From Ulota crispa (Eukaryota; Streptophyta; Bryopsida; Orthotrichales; Orthotrichaceae): 64,000 bases of DNA. The stretch's first letter is position 1. Each line of letters starts with the position of its first letter. This document shows, piece by piece, positions 48,340 to 60,131 of this stretch. Where the stretch lies: positions 12,527,219 to 12,591,218 of the forward strand of contig OY987251.1 of the NCBI GenBank assembly GCA_963920765.1, read 5' to 3'. Both the position numbers and the translations under genes were made by a program. The notes beneath the pieces are model-generated. The model did no database searches. It had not been told where the DNA came from and was given only the letters and a program-made list of their open reading frames with translations.

Positions 48340-49190
48340 TCAACAATAAAGCACACCAATCAGTGCATTTAGGTTGCCTTAACATTTAGGTTGCCTTACC
48401 TTGGCAAAATGCAACTCTTTATATGTTATAGTAACTCTTGGTTCTATCTAAAGTTCTAATTTCCCTACTATTGAATTTAATGTGCCCCATTATTTATCAC
48501 AGTAATTAACCCTTAAAAGACAGATGGATCACCATGGCTTGCCCTGTCTATAACATTCTACAGTGTTTTGCACATGGGCACTAGTAGTATTGCTTCAAAA
48601 AGTTGGAAAAGTCAATAGTGCATGGTGCCCTCATGAAAATTGCAAGAAGGGCAGCTTGGGAGCTAACACCATGTATCACAATTTGGGTTACAAAATAAAA
48701 TGAATGTATCTCAAGAGGAATTTTTTTGCCTTCCATGATGCACTACTCTTTTATGATCACTTCTGAAAAAAATCAGATCAAAATCAATCTTTTTCTGGGA
48801 TACATAGTTTTTTTCGGAGGCAACGGACGTTTTTTGTCCGTGCCAACGTTTAAGAGTTAATGATGAAAGTTATAATAGTCTTGGTAAATATTGAAATAAT
48901 GTGAAATGCCTAAAAATTAGGATGGGCAACCTAAATACAGTTTTTGGTGTACACCAGATAATGTTTAGGTTGCCCCAAATTATATGTTGACCATTCTTGG
49001 ATTTCACATGATTTACAACTTGAACGTTGTTAATTTATTTTTTGACTACTTTGTAGTGGTTGCAAGGCCTTTTAAAATAAAATAAAATAACATTAATTAG
49101 TGATGGAAATTATTTTTACAGCAGTCGAAGAGTAAGATATGAGAATGTAGTGTGGGGCAACTAAATGCACTATTTGGTGTAGTTTATAAG
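48340..49190. repeat. Pieces of a GCAACCTAAATGCA repeat family
   Basis: GCATTTAGGTTGCC, GCAACCTAAATACAGTTTTT and GGCAACTAAATGCACTATTT recur here in both orientations, and again at 51050-51110 and 63600-63870. The 63620-63730 stretch matches 50970-51075 in reverse (CCTTGGAAAGTTACCTCAT). The element borders are not clear. One TTAA element (48506-48860) has inserted in this group. Confidence 0.5.
48506..48860. mobile_element. TTAA-bounded element, 355 bp
   Basis: TTAACCCTTAAAAGACAG at the left, CAACGTTTAAGAGTTAA at the right. The interior has no match elsewhere in the window. Confidence 0.7.
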
Positions 49191-49199
49191 CACGGTTGT

Positions 49200-50145
49200 C
49201 ACAAACCAAATTTTTGAAAATATTTGGAGAGTAGCAAGGGATCTTTTGGTACATTCTTTCAAAAGATAGCCGTGCGTGGGTCATTTTTATGGTAGTAATT
49301 TTCCCCATTTTTTATTTATTAAGTGTTGGTATGGTACAGAATAATCAGCTGGAAATGGATTTGGAGTGCAGATGAGGACGTTGATACAGATTTTTGTTTT
49401 GGGGGGTCACGAGGAAGAGGGCTGATCAGGGTCCGGGAAATATTTGAGATTTTTCGGTAGATGTTAATTTTCCATGCTAATGTCGTGTTTTCTCAGGATG
49501 GACAATGGGCTCATCATGAGAGACATAGAGCAGACAATCAGACCAGAAAGCACTCCAGTTTTACGGTTTTTATGGATGTTTATATGGATTGAGAAGATGA
49601 CAAGATATACATGATGATACCCTCTGTCCAAATTCCCAAATATCTTTGCCCCACATGCCCCCAACCATGTAAGGCAGTACGCTTGAAAACCGCCCATCTA
49701 AGGGCTCATCCCTCTTTTTCATGGTCTTCCGTGTATGATTTTTAGTTCATTTTTCAGACATAGAGAAATAGATGCTGAATGCAACACAAGTAGTTTCATA
49801 TTTTTTGAAGTATTTTTGAGTTACCTATGAATTTTCAAAGTGCATGTGTCATAGATCCCTATTATTAATCTTAGACCTTCCAAGAATCGTTCACTTGCAA
49901 GTTGTGAAGAGATTTGAGGAAGTGAGGAGAATGATTGGTTCTTGCAATTAAAAACAAATTTTCTTCCATGCATTCAATGAGTTGTAAGAGGCTAATGTAA
50001 AAACCACCGGTGCACCATTTCACAACAAGCTATTAGATGGTTCAAAATGAGCAAACGGTTTTTGAGCGTACTACCTTATGTTTTATTTGTTGTGTACTTG
50101 GTTAGTTGGTTTCATGTGTTTATAGATTGCTGCCTTTTATGCTCT
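49200..50145. other. Region without recognised gene
   Basis: The minus frame at 49464-49697 has no domain. The stretch ends at a lone MITE start AGAGCATCTCCACC (about 50146), into which the element at 50178 has inserted. Confidence 0.45.
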
Positions 50146-50177
50146 CAGAGCATCTCCACCCTTACCCACTACGCGTC

Positions 50178-50546
50178 TAAAGGCTACTTCACACTATGAC
50201 CGGCCAAGTCGAGAAGCTATCAAATTGAGTGGCCAAATTTTGCTAAGAAGCCAAGAAAATCTGTTGAAAATAGACAATAAATGCTGAAACTAACAGCAAA
50301 AGATGTTGGAATTGATGGTCTCTTGCACATAGTTTGGGTCTCCATTTATGTTGGACCCAAACTTCCCTTTGAGAAGCCGTCAACCTTGTATGATAAAGTG
50401 TTGCCATGTAGGCAAATGGGGGATGACGGCCTTTGGAGTTTGGCCTCTAGTGTGAAGGGTCGAGCGACTGGACTCTTGATTTTGTGCAACCTGATGGTGC
50501 AAACCAATGGCCTCTCAACCTTTGGCCGTAGTGTGAAGCCGCCCTA
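50178..50546. mobile_element. MITE with TAAGGGCGGCTTCACA ends, 369 bp
   Basis: The left end is TAAAGGCTACTTCACACTAT and the right end GTAGTGTGAAGCCGCCCTA. It is an inverted sister of 11766-12078. It has inserted 30 bp into another MITE start (AGAGCATCTCCACC at about 50146). The 88-codon frame inside is by chance. Confidence 0.78.
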
Positions 50547-51149
50547 ACACTTGCCATACTTTGGATGATAAGTGCTACATGCATTTCAAAATATTCTCAT
50601 GGTACTCCATTCTAGTGTGTCAAGTAATGGTTCTTGGAAACACTATTCATCTTAGGTTTAGTGAGTTTATTTTGTATTCCACTATGTGATTGATCAATTG
50701 ACTATTTATGGAACAAATTTGACAAGCAAGGGTGGGGGACCAAAATTTCGAGGGCTCTTCAAAAATAGGTGTAAACTTTTAGCAAGTTAAAGTTGGCTAG
50801 TTAGGGTTGAGATGATCTCATGATACTTGGATGAAGGCCAAGTCACACCATATAACATACCACTTCAATAGGACTCTTCACTATAGTCTTTCATAAGTAA
50901 TTGCCACAATAGACAAATTTTTAAATGTCTTGGCAACAATAATGATGCTACAAGAAAATACATTAGCGACATCCATGTTGTAAATCATGTGAAATCCTAA
51001 AATCTAGAGAGTTGCATGCACCTCCAAGTGGCTAAACCATGAGTCATGAGGTAACTTTCCAAGGTAAGGCAACCTAATTGTAAAGGCAACCTAAATGCAA
51101 TATTTAATGTAAAAATCTCCTCCAAAGCAATCAACTAGGAGAGCCAAAA

Positions 51150-51630
51150 AACAATAGAAAGTCAGCCAAATGAATTGTGCAAAAAACCAATTGAAATCTA
51201 AATAAATTGGCTAAAAACCGACTAAACTTTTGAAAATTTCCCAATTATAGTGTAGGTATATGGTGAATAGTCAATGCATCCACTAAAAAAACAAGATGAA
51301 AATGAGAAAAGTAGGGTTCTAACCGAAAAAGCTCAAAATCTCCCTGCACACTGGTCCAGACTCTAGAGCAGTGATTGGGGAGAATAGGCAGTTAGTGTAG
51401 TGGTAGCCGGTTGAAATTGCAAAAAACCCAATTGAAACTTGAAGCTACTGGCTAAAAAACCATTCCATTTTTCCAAAAATTCTAAATATAATATGTTTAG
51501 AATAAAAAATTAAAAATTTTACAGAAAATAACCGGTACATGTTAGTGTAAATCCGGTTGAAACTGGAAAATACCGGATTTCAGCCGGTGAAGCTAAAATT
51601 TCTCCCCTAACACTGCTCCAGAGCATGCTG
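51150..51630. repeat. Diverged tandem duplication with CCGGTTGAAA motif
   Basis: Three related segments near 51165, 51410 and 51545 carry CAAAAAACCCAATTGAAAC / GGTTGAAACTGGAAAATACC and GAAGCTMAAA..TCTCCC..CACTGSTCCAGA. No coding signal. Confidence 0.5.
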
Positions 51631-52587
51631 GTTATACACAAAATCGTTTTAAATGGGATGAGTGACACCTGGCAGCAAACACATCCACTCTGAACGAGAA
51701 TCAATTGGTGAAAGACAAGCCTGGTGGATTTCGTACTCCCTTTTCCTGCAACGAAATCTTCGTTTCAATTGATTTGCCCCCCCCCCCTCCCCCCCTAAAA
51801 CCATTTAAAAATGATGAAATATCATAAAAATGCTGTACCACTTTGAGTCAGATAGATCGATTGCAATCTCTGGCACGGATGGAATTGCCAGGTGGCCGCC
51901 GGATGAAGAACGGCGGAAAAAAGTACCCTGTCGCCACCACTAAGTTTTACTTTACTTTAACCCCATCAGGACCAGGGGACTTTCCATTTCCAAAAAGATG
52001 AAGATCTGCTCAACAGTTTCGGACCGAGGATTTTGTTTGGGGGGAATTTTTGTGATAATGTTACCTTATTTTGACATTCATAACATTCAGTAGCCTGAAG
52101 AGAGGCTGCCTTTCCCTCTCTTCAGGTATCATCTACGGACTTCATCTTGACAAAAAAAAAAAAAAAAAAGGTGTTTTTTTTGTTTTTTCTCGACATGGCT
52201 GGCCCCCACATCAACATATGTGCACTAAATTGAGTCTCTTTTTCATAAATTCTTTAACAAATTCAGTCAAGTGTCCTCTTAACTACTGATGGGTGTGGAA
52301 TATTCCACATTTTTCAATTGGAGGGAGGGCAGGCTTGCTGAGTGCTACTGAATGTTATGTTGGGTAAAAAAATGGATGACATTATTAAGTTTCTCCCTCT
52401 CAATGAAACATTGAGTAAGTGAATGGTTGAATGAAAATTACTAATAATATTTAATCTACTAGACAAACGTGCACAGATGGAGGATTTTATGCAATTTTCC
52501 TTATTTGCACACGTTTGAAGGTGCTTGTTGCTTGACCAAGATAAATAATGCAACTGTTTTATATCCATTATTTTTTATCCCCATATA

Positions 52588-52997
52588 GGGAATTGATATA
52601 TGCACCACCTCTTTTTGACTATTCTACCACACCTACTACTGTATATATGGCAATTTTTACAAATAAAGTAGGTGCAAACCATAAGAATAATTTGAAAATA
52701 TAACATGACATAGAAGTGGCAACTTCTATTTTATTTTTTAGCTCCTAATCTTACTCATAGTGTCAATTTCAAAAAATCTAATTTAAAGTAAGCATAACTT
52801 AGATATTTTAATTGATACTATGAGCGGGATTAGGAGCTAAAAATCAAAATTAAAGTTACAACTTCGAGGTCAAGTTGTATTTTCAAATTAGTGATCTTTT
52901 ATGCATGATCCACACCTACTTTAATGATTGTAAAAAAACGTCATATATAGTAGGTGTGGTAGAATAGTAAAAAGGGGTGGTACATATATCAATCCCC
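52588..52997. mobile_element. Fold-back MITE of the GGGAATTGATAT family, 410 bp
   Basis: GGGAATTGATATATGCACCA at the left and TGGTACATATATCAATCCCC at the right. The arms carry TACCACACCTACTACTG and its inverted copy, and AATTTGAAAATATAAC with partner. Flanks are TATA-rich. Confidence 0.75.
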
Positions 52998-53195
52998 TTA
53001 TATATGTACTAGTTGTTGGCGCTTGCTACTTTATACATTCACCATCAAAATTTGACTAGGATTTCATATGTTATATAGAATGCATAGTTAAAATTTGAAT
53101 ATATTTTCAAACTATAGTTATGTGATGGTATTTCAAAGACCAAAAGTGTGATAATACAAGAGCCAATGTTCTTTTAGTAGTATAATATATATATA

Positions 53196-53584
53196 GGGAA
53201 TTGATATTTGCACACCCCTCTAAGAGGTAAATTATAGATTTCTACCATCAAAAAGCTGAATTTGAGAAATTTGAATTCAGATTTGGACTTACAGACCCAT
53301 GATTTAGTCTAGAACCATAAAAAAAGGTTGCAATTGAACAATACTCAATGAAAAAGCTTAGCTAGGGGAAAAGTGTTACTTTTAAATTTGTTTGTAAAAA
53401 AAGATAAGCATTTTCATTGGGTGTTATTCATTTGCAACATTTTTATGGTTCTAGACAAATCATGATCTTTGAGTCCAAATTTGAATTCAAAATTCTCAAA
53501 TTCAATTTTCCATGGTAAAAATATATAATTTACCTCCCAAAGGGTGTGCAAATATCAACCCCAGGTGTGCACATATCAATTCCC
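53196..53584. mobile_element. Fold-back MITE of the GGGAATTGATAT family, 389 bp
   Basis: GGGAATTGATATTTGCACAC and GTGTGCACATATCAATTCCC form the ends. The arms match the copies at 1 and 3462 (GATTTGGACTTACAGACC and partner). Confidence 0.78.
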
Positions 53585-53916
53585 ATATATATAATTGGAT
53601 ATACAATAGTACTATTCAGTATTTTTCAATCATGTTTGAAAGATCTCATTTAAGAGTTTTTATCCTAAAATTGATTATAGATCACAGAAAGATTCTCCCT
53701 CTTGGTATTTAGTGTAAATTTCTAAGTGTGGTGATTTTTTGGATCTACAAATCATGCTTGATTTGGAAGTCATTTTGGAGGGCTGCTTTTTGCACTTTGG
53801 AAATATTTTTTTGAGGTGGAACGTGTGAACTACAAAATACTACATGAACTATTTCAATTGATGCAAGATTTTTAATAGTGCAAAAAGTTCTTCATATTAG
53901 TTCGGGTGGATTGAGT

Positions 53917-54850
53917 TTAACCCCAAAAAGACGGTTGTCCCTTCAGGGACAAGTGGGAGTTCGGGCATGTACCTTTGGATAAGCTACTTTGTGTGATTTT
54001 CTAAAAAACTTATTCAATGTGGGGAATTCAAGAATCTAAGTGGGCATCTAATTTTTTCCTCACTCCAACAATTATTGAAGAAGTTACACAAGAATTTCTG
54101 AAAATTTGGAGAGGACTGCCCATCTGGGCAGTCCAAACACTTCTTTAAAAATTAATTTTTTAAAAATAAAAATTTGAAATTGGTTCTTTGGATTTTTTAA
54201 TAGGTGAGAAGCTTTGAATCATTCAATTTCAATCAATGACATGAAAGTTATGAGGAATTTTTGTTTGCGGGCAGTTATGGAATCTCTACTCTAAAATAAA
54301 CTTTGAAGTCCTTTATTTTACTCAATTTCCAATATTTTGGAAAAACAATTGTACCAATGGAAGTAGATTGTTTATCACAACATTATCACCATTGGGATTA
54401 GCATTTTTCATTTCCATAATTAAAGTTTCAACAATTTAGTGTTCTGACTCATTCTCTACTTCTTTTTACTTACTATTTTTTCCCATGTGTTGTATAGTTC
54501 CAATTGATTTGAAAATTCTTTGACACATACCTAACTTGATCTCCTACATGGGAAAAATAAAGCGCAAAGTTGCGTATAGTAACTTTTTTGTTGTAAGAGT
54601 GGTCAAAGGCTTCTGAAATTTTGGGGCAGCATGAAAAAAAACTTTTCTTTTCACTTTAGATGTAAATATCTCACTCATGTCCATCTGGAATGACTTTATT
54701 TTTTTCCACAAGTACCTAATCCACTCTAGGGCAAGATCTTACGGTTGGATTTCCCAAATTTAAAAAAGAAATTACCTTCTTACTAACCCCCCAAAAGTGG
54801 CAGTTTTGAGTGATTTTCACTTTCAAATGGCTCGGTCTTTTAGGGGTTAA
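53917..54850. mobile_element. TTAA-bounded element, 934 bp, reversed relative to 58980
   Basis: TTAACCCCAAAAAGACGG at the left, CGGTCTTTTAGGGGTTAA at the right, with TTAA on both sides. Shared body words with 58980 include GCCACTTTTGGGG and ATCTTGCCCTAGA in reverse. Confidence 0.83.
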
Positions 54851-54851
54851 T

Positions 54852-55094
54852 TAAGGTAGGAGGCTCTAATTTGAACTAGGGCTTTAATTTGGTTCACTTC
54901 TGGGAAGGGCCAACATGTTCCTTCAAATATTTATTACTGTCATTGATGAGTTAGTTGGGCTTAGCAAGTTTACCTAATATGCTAAGCCCACTTAACTCAT
55001 CAATGATAGTAATAGATGTATGAAGGAACATGTTTGCCCTTCCTAGAAGTGAACCAAAGCAGAGCCCTTGTCCAAATTAGAGCCTCCTACTTTA
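54852..55094. mobile_element. Fold-back MITE with TAAGGTAGGAGGCTC ends, 243 bp
   Basis: Nearly the whole element is one inverted repeat: the left arm (GGCTCTAATTTGAAC ... ATTACTGTCATTGATGAG) returns in reverse from about 54980. TA borders are present. A nested small hairpin, GGGCTTAGCA ... TGCTAAGCCC, forms the loop. It directly follows the TTAA end at 54847-54850. The transcript of such an element would fold like a miRNA precursor. Confidence 0.75.
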
Positions 55095-55462
55095 TTGTGA
55101 AAATGTGGCATGCATTCTACCTCTGTTCTCTACATAAGGTTTAGCCACAATCATTTCTTGCTAGTCAAGTAGCAACTTGGTGGCAAAATCTCCATAATGC
55201 AAAATCGTTCACACAATCTCTAATTGGGCTACATGTTAGCAAAATCTCCTTGTCCTTGAGTCACACTATTTGAAATAATATATTTATGACATTGTAACTC
55301 ACAATATAAAGAATCATCCTAATCTAGTGTAAACTATTTCAATAGTGCACCTCTCATATTCATTTTTGTTTTAATTAGTGCAAAATGCACCAATTAAAAA
55401 ATCTTGTGTAAAAGTTACAAAGAATATAAAAAACAAAACAAAAACAAAAAATCAAATTTTAA

Positions 55463-55637
55463 CACTAGAAGAGGATTGTTAGAAAATTGCGTTTCACTTA
55501 ACAAAAAACATGAAGTTGATTGTGTTGAGTTTTCCGTTTTCAACATAATTTTGTATTGGAAACAGAGAATTCAACACAATCAACTTCACATTTTTTGTTA
55601 AGTGGAACGTGATTTTTTTGATAGTTTTCTTCTAATG
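55463..55637. mobile_element. CACTA-type fold-back MITE, 175 bp, with TAA target duplication
   Basis: It starts CACTAGAAGAGGATTG and ends TTTTCTTCTAATG. TAA flanks both sides (55460-55462 and 55638-55640). The long arms include CATGAAGTTGATTGTGTTGA and its inverted partner. Confidence 0.8.
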
Positions 55638-55871
55638 TAAAAGTCAAATGAAAATTTTAAGTATTCACATATACTTGACCTATTTAAGCTCGTTTTGTTT
55701 TCAAATTTTGAACATTTAGTCCAAAAGGTATTGATTAGGATTTAAAGGTTTGAAGAAACTACACCTAAAACCAATCTGAAGCGGTTCCTATTATTAAGCT
55801 ATATTTACCTTATCTTTTGTTTGATCTTGTTGATAATTGAAAGAGTGAAAGAGTGCTCTATGTATATTCTT

Positions 55872-56334
55872 GGGAAAACATGATGGATACCCCAAAAGCT
55901 TAGGCATTTGTTCTGTTGTGCAGGCCATTTTTGCACGCCACTTTTTCTTCCTTTCTGCACATGTTGTTTCATTCTTGTTCTATTGCACTCCTTGTTATAA
56001 TTTCCACCCTTATAACCCTTACAACATGTTGACAAAGCTTTTACATTGAAGAAAAGCGGATATTAAATTTGTAAAGGTTTCCATAAGAGCAAGAAAAAAG
56101 GGTTTGGTGTGCTTGTGTGGGATGTGTCATGGCCAATGTTGAAACAAGAAGTGTAATTAAATAAAGAAAGCAAGAAATAATAAGCACATGAGTGCATAAA
56201 GGGAGAAGGAAGTGACATGCAAAATAAAACAATTGCCTAGAAACTATGGTCTTTGGATATTTGAGCAATTCTAAAAAACCAAGGACTTTTGTACAAATAT
56301 AACAAACTTTAGGGATATCCATCAAATTTTCCCT
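55872..56334. mobile_element. Inverted-repeat element, family of 11021
   Basis: GGGAAAACATGATGGATACC and GGATATCCATCAAATTTTCC face each other. It holds the TTTGTTCTGTTGTGCA word found in the 22193 copy and additional unrelated sequence in the middle. Confidence 0.66.
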
Positions 56335-56341
56335 ATATTCT

Positions 56342-57078
56342 TAGAGCATCCTCAATCCACAACTGGCATTGGAGCTCAGCAACACTACAAGCAGAACTTT
56401 GTTGCGTGGCCACTAGCTTCACAAGCAACACACCGGCCCATACAAGGCAATGCACACTGGCTGTGCAAATTCCACACTTTACTTTCGTCATGCTTTTTTG
56501 ACAAGATCTCTATTCTTGACTTGCATATTAGTCATCATTTTACTAACCAACAATATATAGAGCAATATGAAGTACTCTTCATGGTTGCTAAACTACCAAA
56601 TATAGCTCAAGTTTTGTTGTCCCCTTTAAGATGACGTCTCACATGCTAGATGCATTGGACTAGGTTTACCGTTCTCAAGCCAGCATCCACAGTGAGTGTT
56701 GTTGCAGGGTCAATATAAGCTTAAGATAGAAGGCTCGAAAACTGTCCAGGCTCTAAAATTGCTCACCCTCCAAAATGTTCTCACCTTGTACATGTATATT
56801 TTCAAAAATTTCCAAAATGTACAAATGGTGTACATTTGAAGAGGTGAGCGGTTATAGAGCCCTATGCCACTTCAGCTTTGAAATTTCATAACTAATTCTA
56901 CAAAACTCCAAAAATTATGAAATAACTTGGGTTAAATGTCAATTCTTCTTGTCTTTCAAGAAAATTTTACTGAAAAATATTTCAAAAAGTTCTACCTCCC
57001 CAAAATTCAGTTTCAGCCCTTAGATGATCGGTTTCTGAGCCTCCTACCTTAGTACCTGCTGGACTGAGGATACCTTTA
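56342..57078. mobile_element. MITE with TAGAGCATCCTCAATCC ends, interrupted by a younger MITE
   Basis: The left end TAGAGCATCCTCAATCCA and right end GGACTGAGGATACCTTTA face each other. Without the insert at 56722-57051 it would be about 400 bp. Its interior shares GTTTTGTTGTCCCCTTTAAG and GCATTGGACTAGGTTT with the copy at 43295. Confidence 0.7.
56722..57051. mobile_element. MITE with TAAGRTAGRAGGCTC ends, 330 bp, nested in another MITE
   Basis: It is a sister copy of 61080-61401, with ends TAAGATAGAAGGCTC and TAAGGTAGGAGGCTC and TA borders. It splits the host MITE at 56342-57078, so it is the younger of the two. Confidence 0.78.
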
Positions 57079-57381
57079 GCTTCTTAGCACGTTTTTTTGG
57101 GACAGAAATTGAATAACTTCTGGACTTCCAACGTGTTGATTTCAGGTGAGCTAAGACTGGGACCCTAACTACTTGTAGATTTCAGGCAAGGATCTGGAGG
57201 AGTTCAGGGTTTTTCCTTATGAACAATCAAGAAAAAAATCCAGCCAGATGCATGCCTGATGGGCTAGAAACCCCAGATAATAGCAAGTCAGCAAGTGCAT
57301 TATTCTGTACTGTGAAAAATAAAAGTCATTTCTTCTTCTCAAGACAAAATATGTTACTAGAAAGAAACAAGCTAAGGAATC

Positions 57382-57488
57382 CCAGTTCCAACCCCTTGTC
57401 AACAATTCCAACCCCTAGTCAACAATTCCAACCCCTAGTCAACAATTCCAACCCCTAGTTAACAATTCCAACCCCTAGTCAACAATTG
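57382..57488. repeat. 20-bp tandem repeat AACAATTCCAACCCCTAGTC, 5 copies
   Basis: Five nearly identical units. Frames running through it (NNSNP repeats) are artefacts. Confidence 0.92.
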
Positions 57489-57920
57489 TAGGAACATGTG
57501 CTAGCCTTGATTCCAAGGTTTTTTTAAAAGCATCCTTGTATTTTGCAGTACTTTGATGGATACCCTGGATTTTTTAGAAATTGTGGGAGTGTTTTAGTAG
57601 AGGTTTTAGAGAGGGAAAAATTACCAACCCAATACTCCTATTTGTCATGAACCAAGTTGTTTGCATGTGCAAATCACAATGTGGTGCAACTCTAAGAGCT
57701 CCCTAGATTTCACTATTTGCCACAAAACAAGCAGTGTTTTTTTGTTTGGCAATTTGGAGCTTAAAAACACCAATTTTTTTGAATGGCACCAAGGCTACAG
57801 AAAAAAAACATGATTACTTGGATGAATTGGTCAAAAAAGTTTCAAATTAAAAAAAAACTTGGATGAAATTGCCAAATTGTGGATGAAAACTAAATTATAG
57901 ACATGTATTATGTGCTAATA

Positions 57921-58173
57921 ACACGGTATTCATTAATTTGGGAATTCCAGCACATTTTGGGACTTCTAGCCACATTTTCATTTCATGCCACGCTCATTTT
58001 ATTTCCACTTCTTCATGACTAATTCAAATTTAGATATCTATCATCTGTAAAGTATTTGTAAAGTATTAGTTGTTTTCTCACAGGTGTGCCAAACAAAATC
58101 AAGATGAGAGTTTCAAATTAAGAAGACATACAAATTGGGAATTGCCATTTCCCAAATTAATGAATATCATGTT
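57921..58173. mobile_element. Diverged MITE with ACACGGTATTCATTAATTTGGG ends
   Basis: ACACGGTATTCATTAATTTG at the left, CAAATTAATGAATATCATGT-like at the right, 253 bp. It belongs to the same group as 18741. Confidence 0.6.
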
Positions 58174-58257
58174 TAATGTAATATTTCTATTCAATATGTG
58201 GATTAATGTTGAAATTTGAAGCACCTTAATTGCCACTTTGGCACTTCTTAAAAAATG

Positions 58258-58280
58258 AAAAAAAAAAAAAAAAAAAAAAA
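58258..58280. repeat. Poly-A run
   Basis: About 22 consecutive A. No target duplication or upstream LINE/SINE body was recognised that would make it a retroposon tail. Confidence 0.8.
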
Positions 58281-58979
58281 ACCCTGAAAACAAGTAGCAC
58301 TAAGCAACTGCAAGTGAAGGCAGCTCTGACAACATAAGCTTAATGAGCACATGCCTACATCATTTGGATAATAAAAAAAAGAACTTGACAAAATTATGGC
58401 CAAGGATGTGACTGCCAACACTAGAAGCATGTCATTCCTTTGAGCTTTTTGCAACCTCAACATTTTCAAGTATACGCTTGCAATTTTCAAAAAATTAAGG
58501 ATATTCATAAAAGCTTGCAAAATACATGGACTTTCATCAAATTTTTCCTAATTCCAAAAGGATGTTAAGCAAAAAATTAAGGAGTCAACTGTTTTTGGTG
58601 TGAAGAAGATAGCTTAGAGAGACATCATCTCATCTATGTTTATGATTATCTTCTAAGTACCATGGGTCTCAATTGCTTCAAGTCAATCACCTTCTACCCC
58701 CAAGTTCACTTTTTTCAGTAAAGAGCTATTAATGTATGAGGTCTATGCAAAGGGGACAATTCCAACAATACACATTTCAAAGACATTTTATCACCCAAGT
58801 TTGATTTGTGATACTCTTACACCTCACACTAAATAGGTACTCTACATTTAGAAATATCCCAATTCTAAGTGGATGACACACATTATTTTGGAGTGAACAA
58901 TGTCCAATTATCAATGATGGAATTGGTGGATGCCCTTGACTTGAGGTGTATTTTCAACCTATTGGGCATGAAATTAACC

Positions 58980-59918
58980 TTAACCCCTAAAGGACCAAGC
59001 CCTTTTTTCAGTGAAAGTTACTGAAAACTGCCACTTTTGGGGGAATGAGTACAAAGGTAGGAAAAACAATTATTTTTGGATATCCAACCGGTAGATCTTG
59101 CCCTAGACTATGAGAGGTAATTGTGGAAAAAAATTAGCTCATTCTAGATATAGAGGAGTGAGATATTGACTTTTGAAGTGAAAAAAATAGTTTTTTTCCA
59201 TGCTGCCCAAAAATTTCACAAGCCTTTGATTGCCTCTAAATAAAAAAATTGCTCTACGCAAATGTGAGGTTTATTTTTCCCATGTAGAAGACCAAGTTAG
59301 GTAAGTGTGGGAGAATTTTCAAATGAATTGGAGGTGTAAATCATATTTTGTAAAATCCTGCAATGTCGTAAGGACATCAAATTTGCATATACACTAGGCA
59401 AACTTGGAGGATTTATGTAAAATTGTGAAATGTGAATTACTCTAATCCAAATGACGAAAACCAAGGAATCTTAGTCTACTATAGCAAGGAAAAAAAAAAG
59501 TCAAAAAACAAATTCACAAAGAGCACAAAAAGTATAGCACCAAAGGCAAAAGGAATGGAAGTATGGGAGTTCCGTACCTGCCCGCAAACTAAAACTTTTC
59601 AATCATAAATTGGAATTGAATGATTCAAAGCTCCCCACATATGTATAAATCTAAAGAACCAATTTCAGATTTTTATTTTGAAAATATGTTATTTTTAATA
59701 AAGTTTTTGGCTGCCCGATCTCCACCTTTTTGCAGAATTTCATGCATAACTTCTTCAATAAATGTCGGAATGAAGAAAAAATTAGATGCCCACATAGGTT
59801 TTTGAATTCCTCATCTTCCATAAAAGTTTCAAAAAATCATACAAAGTAGTTTAGTTGTAAGTACATGCCTGAAATCCCAACTGTCCCCCGAGGGGATAGT
59901 TGGTCCTTTAGGGGTTGA
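58980..59918. mobile_element. TTAA-bounded element, 939 bp
   Basis: TTAACCCCTAAAGGACCAAG at the left, TTGGTCCTTTAGGGGTTGA at the right. It shares its body with 27591-28517 and, in reverse, with 53917-54850. Confidence 0.85.
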
Positions 59919-60012
59919 ACAACATATCTTATTCTAGGAACCTAGTATTCATCTCTTTTGTCCATGAGTGTGACTTAGTTATGGTAATCTAGGGAGGAGT
60001 TTTTCAATCTAA

Positions 60013-60131
60013 ACACCATATTCATTAAATTGGGAAAACTAGATTCCCAAGTTGTACTCTAATGCTTGGTTTAAGTTGGTCACTTTAAACCCAAAATGTT
60101 ACAAAATTCCCAATTTAATGAATATGGCATT
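60013..60131. mobile_element. MITE with ACACYATATTCATTAAATTGGG ends, 119 bp
   Basis: ACACCATATTCATTAAATTG and CAATTTAATGAATATGGCAT are inverted. It is a sister of 18741-18859 and has the same length. Confidence 0.75.

Noticed and set aside
50281-50547. An 88-codon frame
   Set aside because: It lies wholly within a MITE and runs into its terminal repeat.
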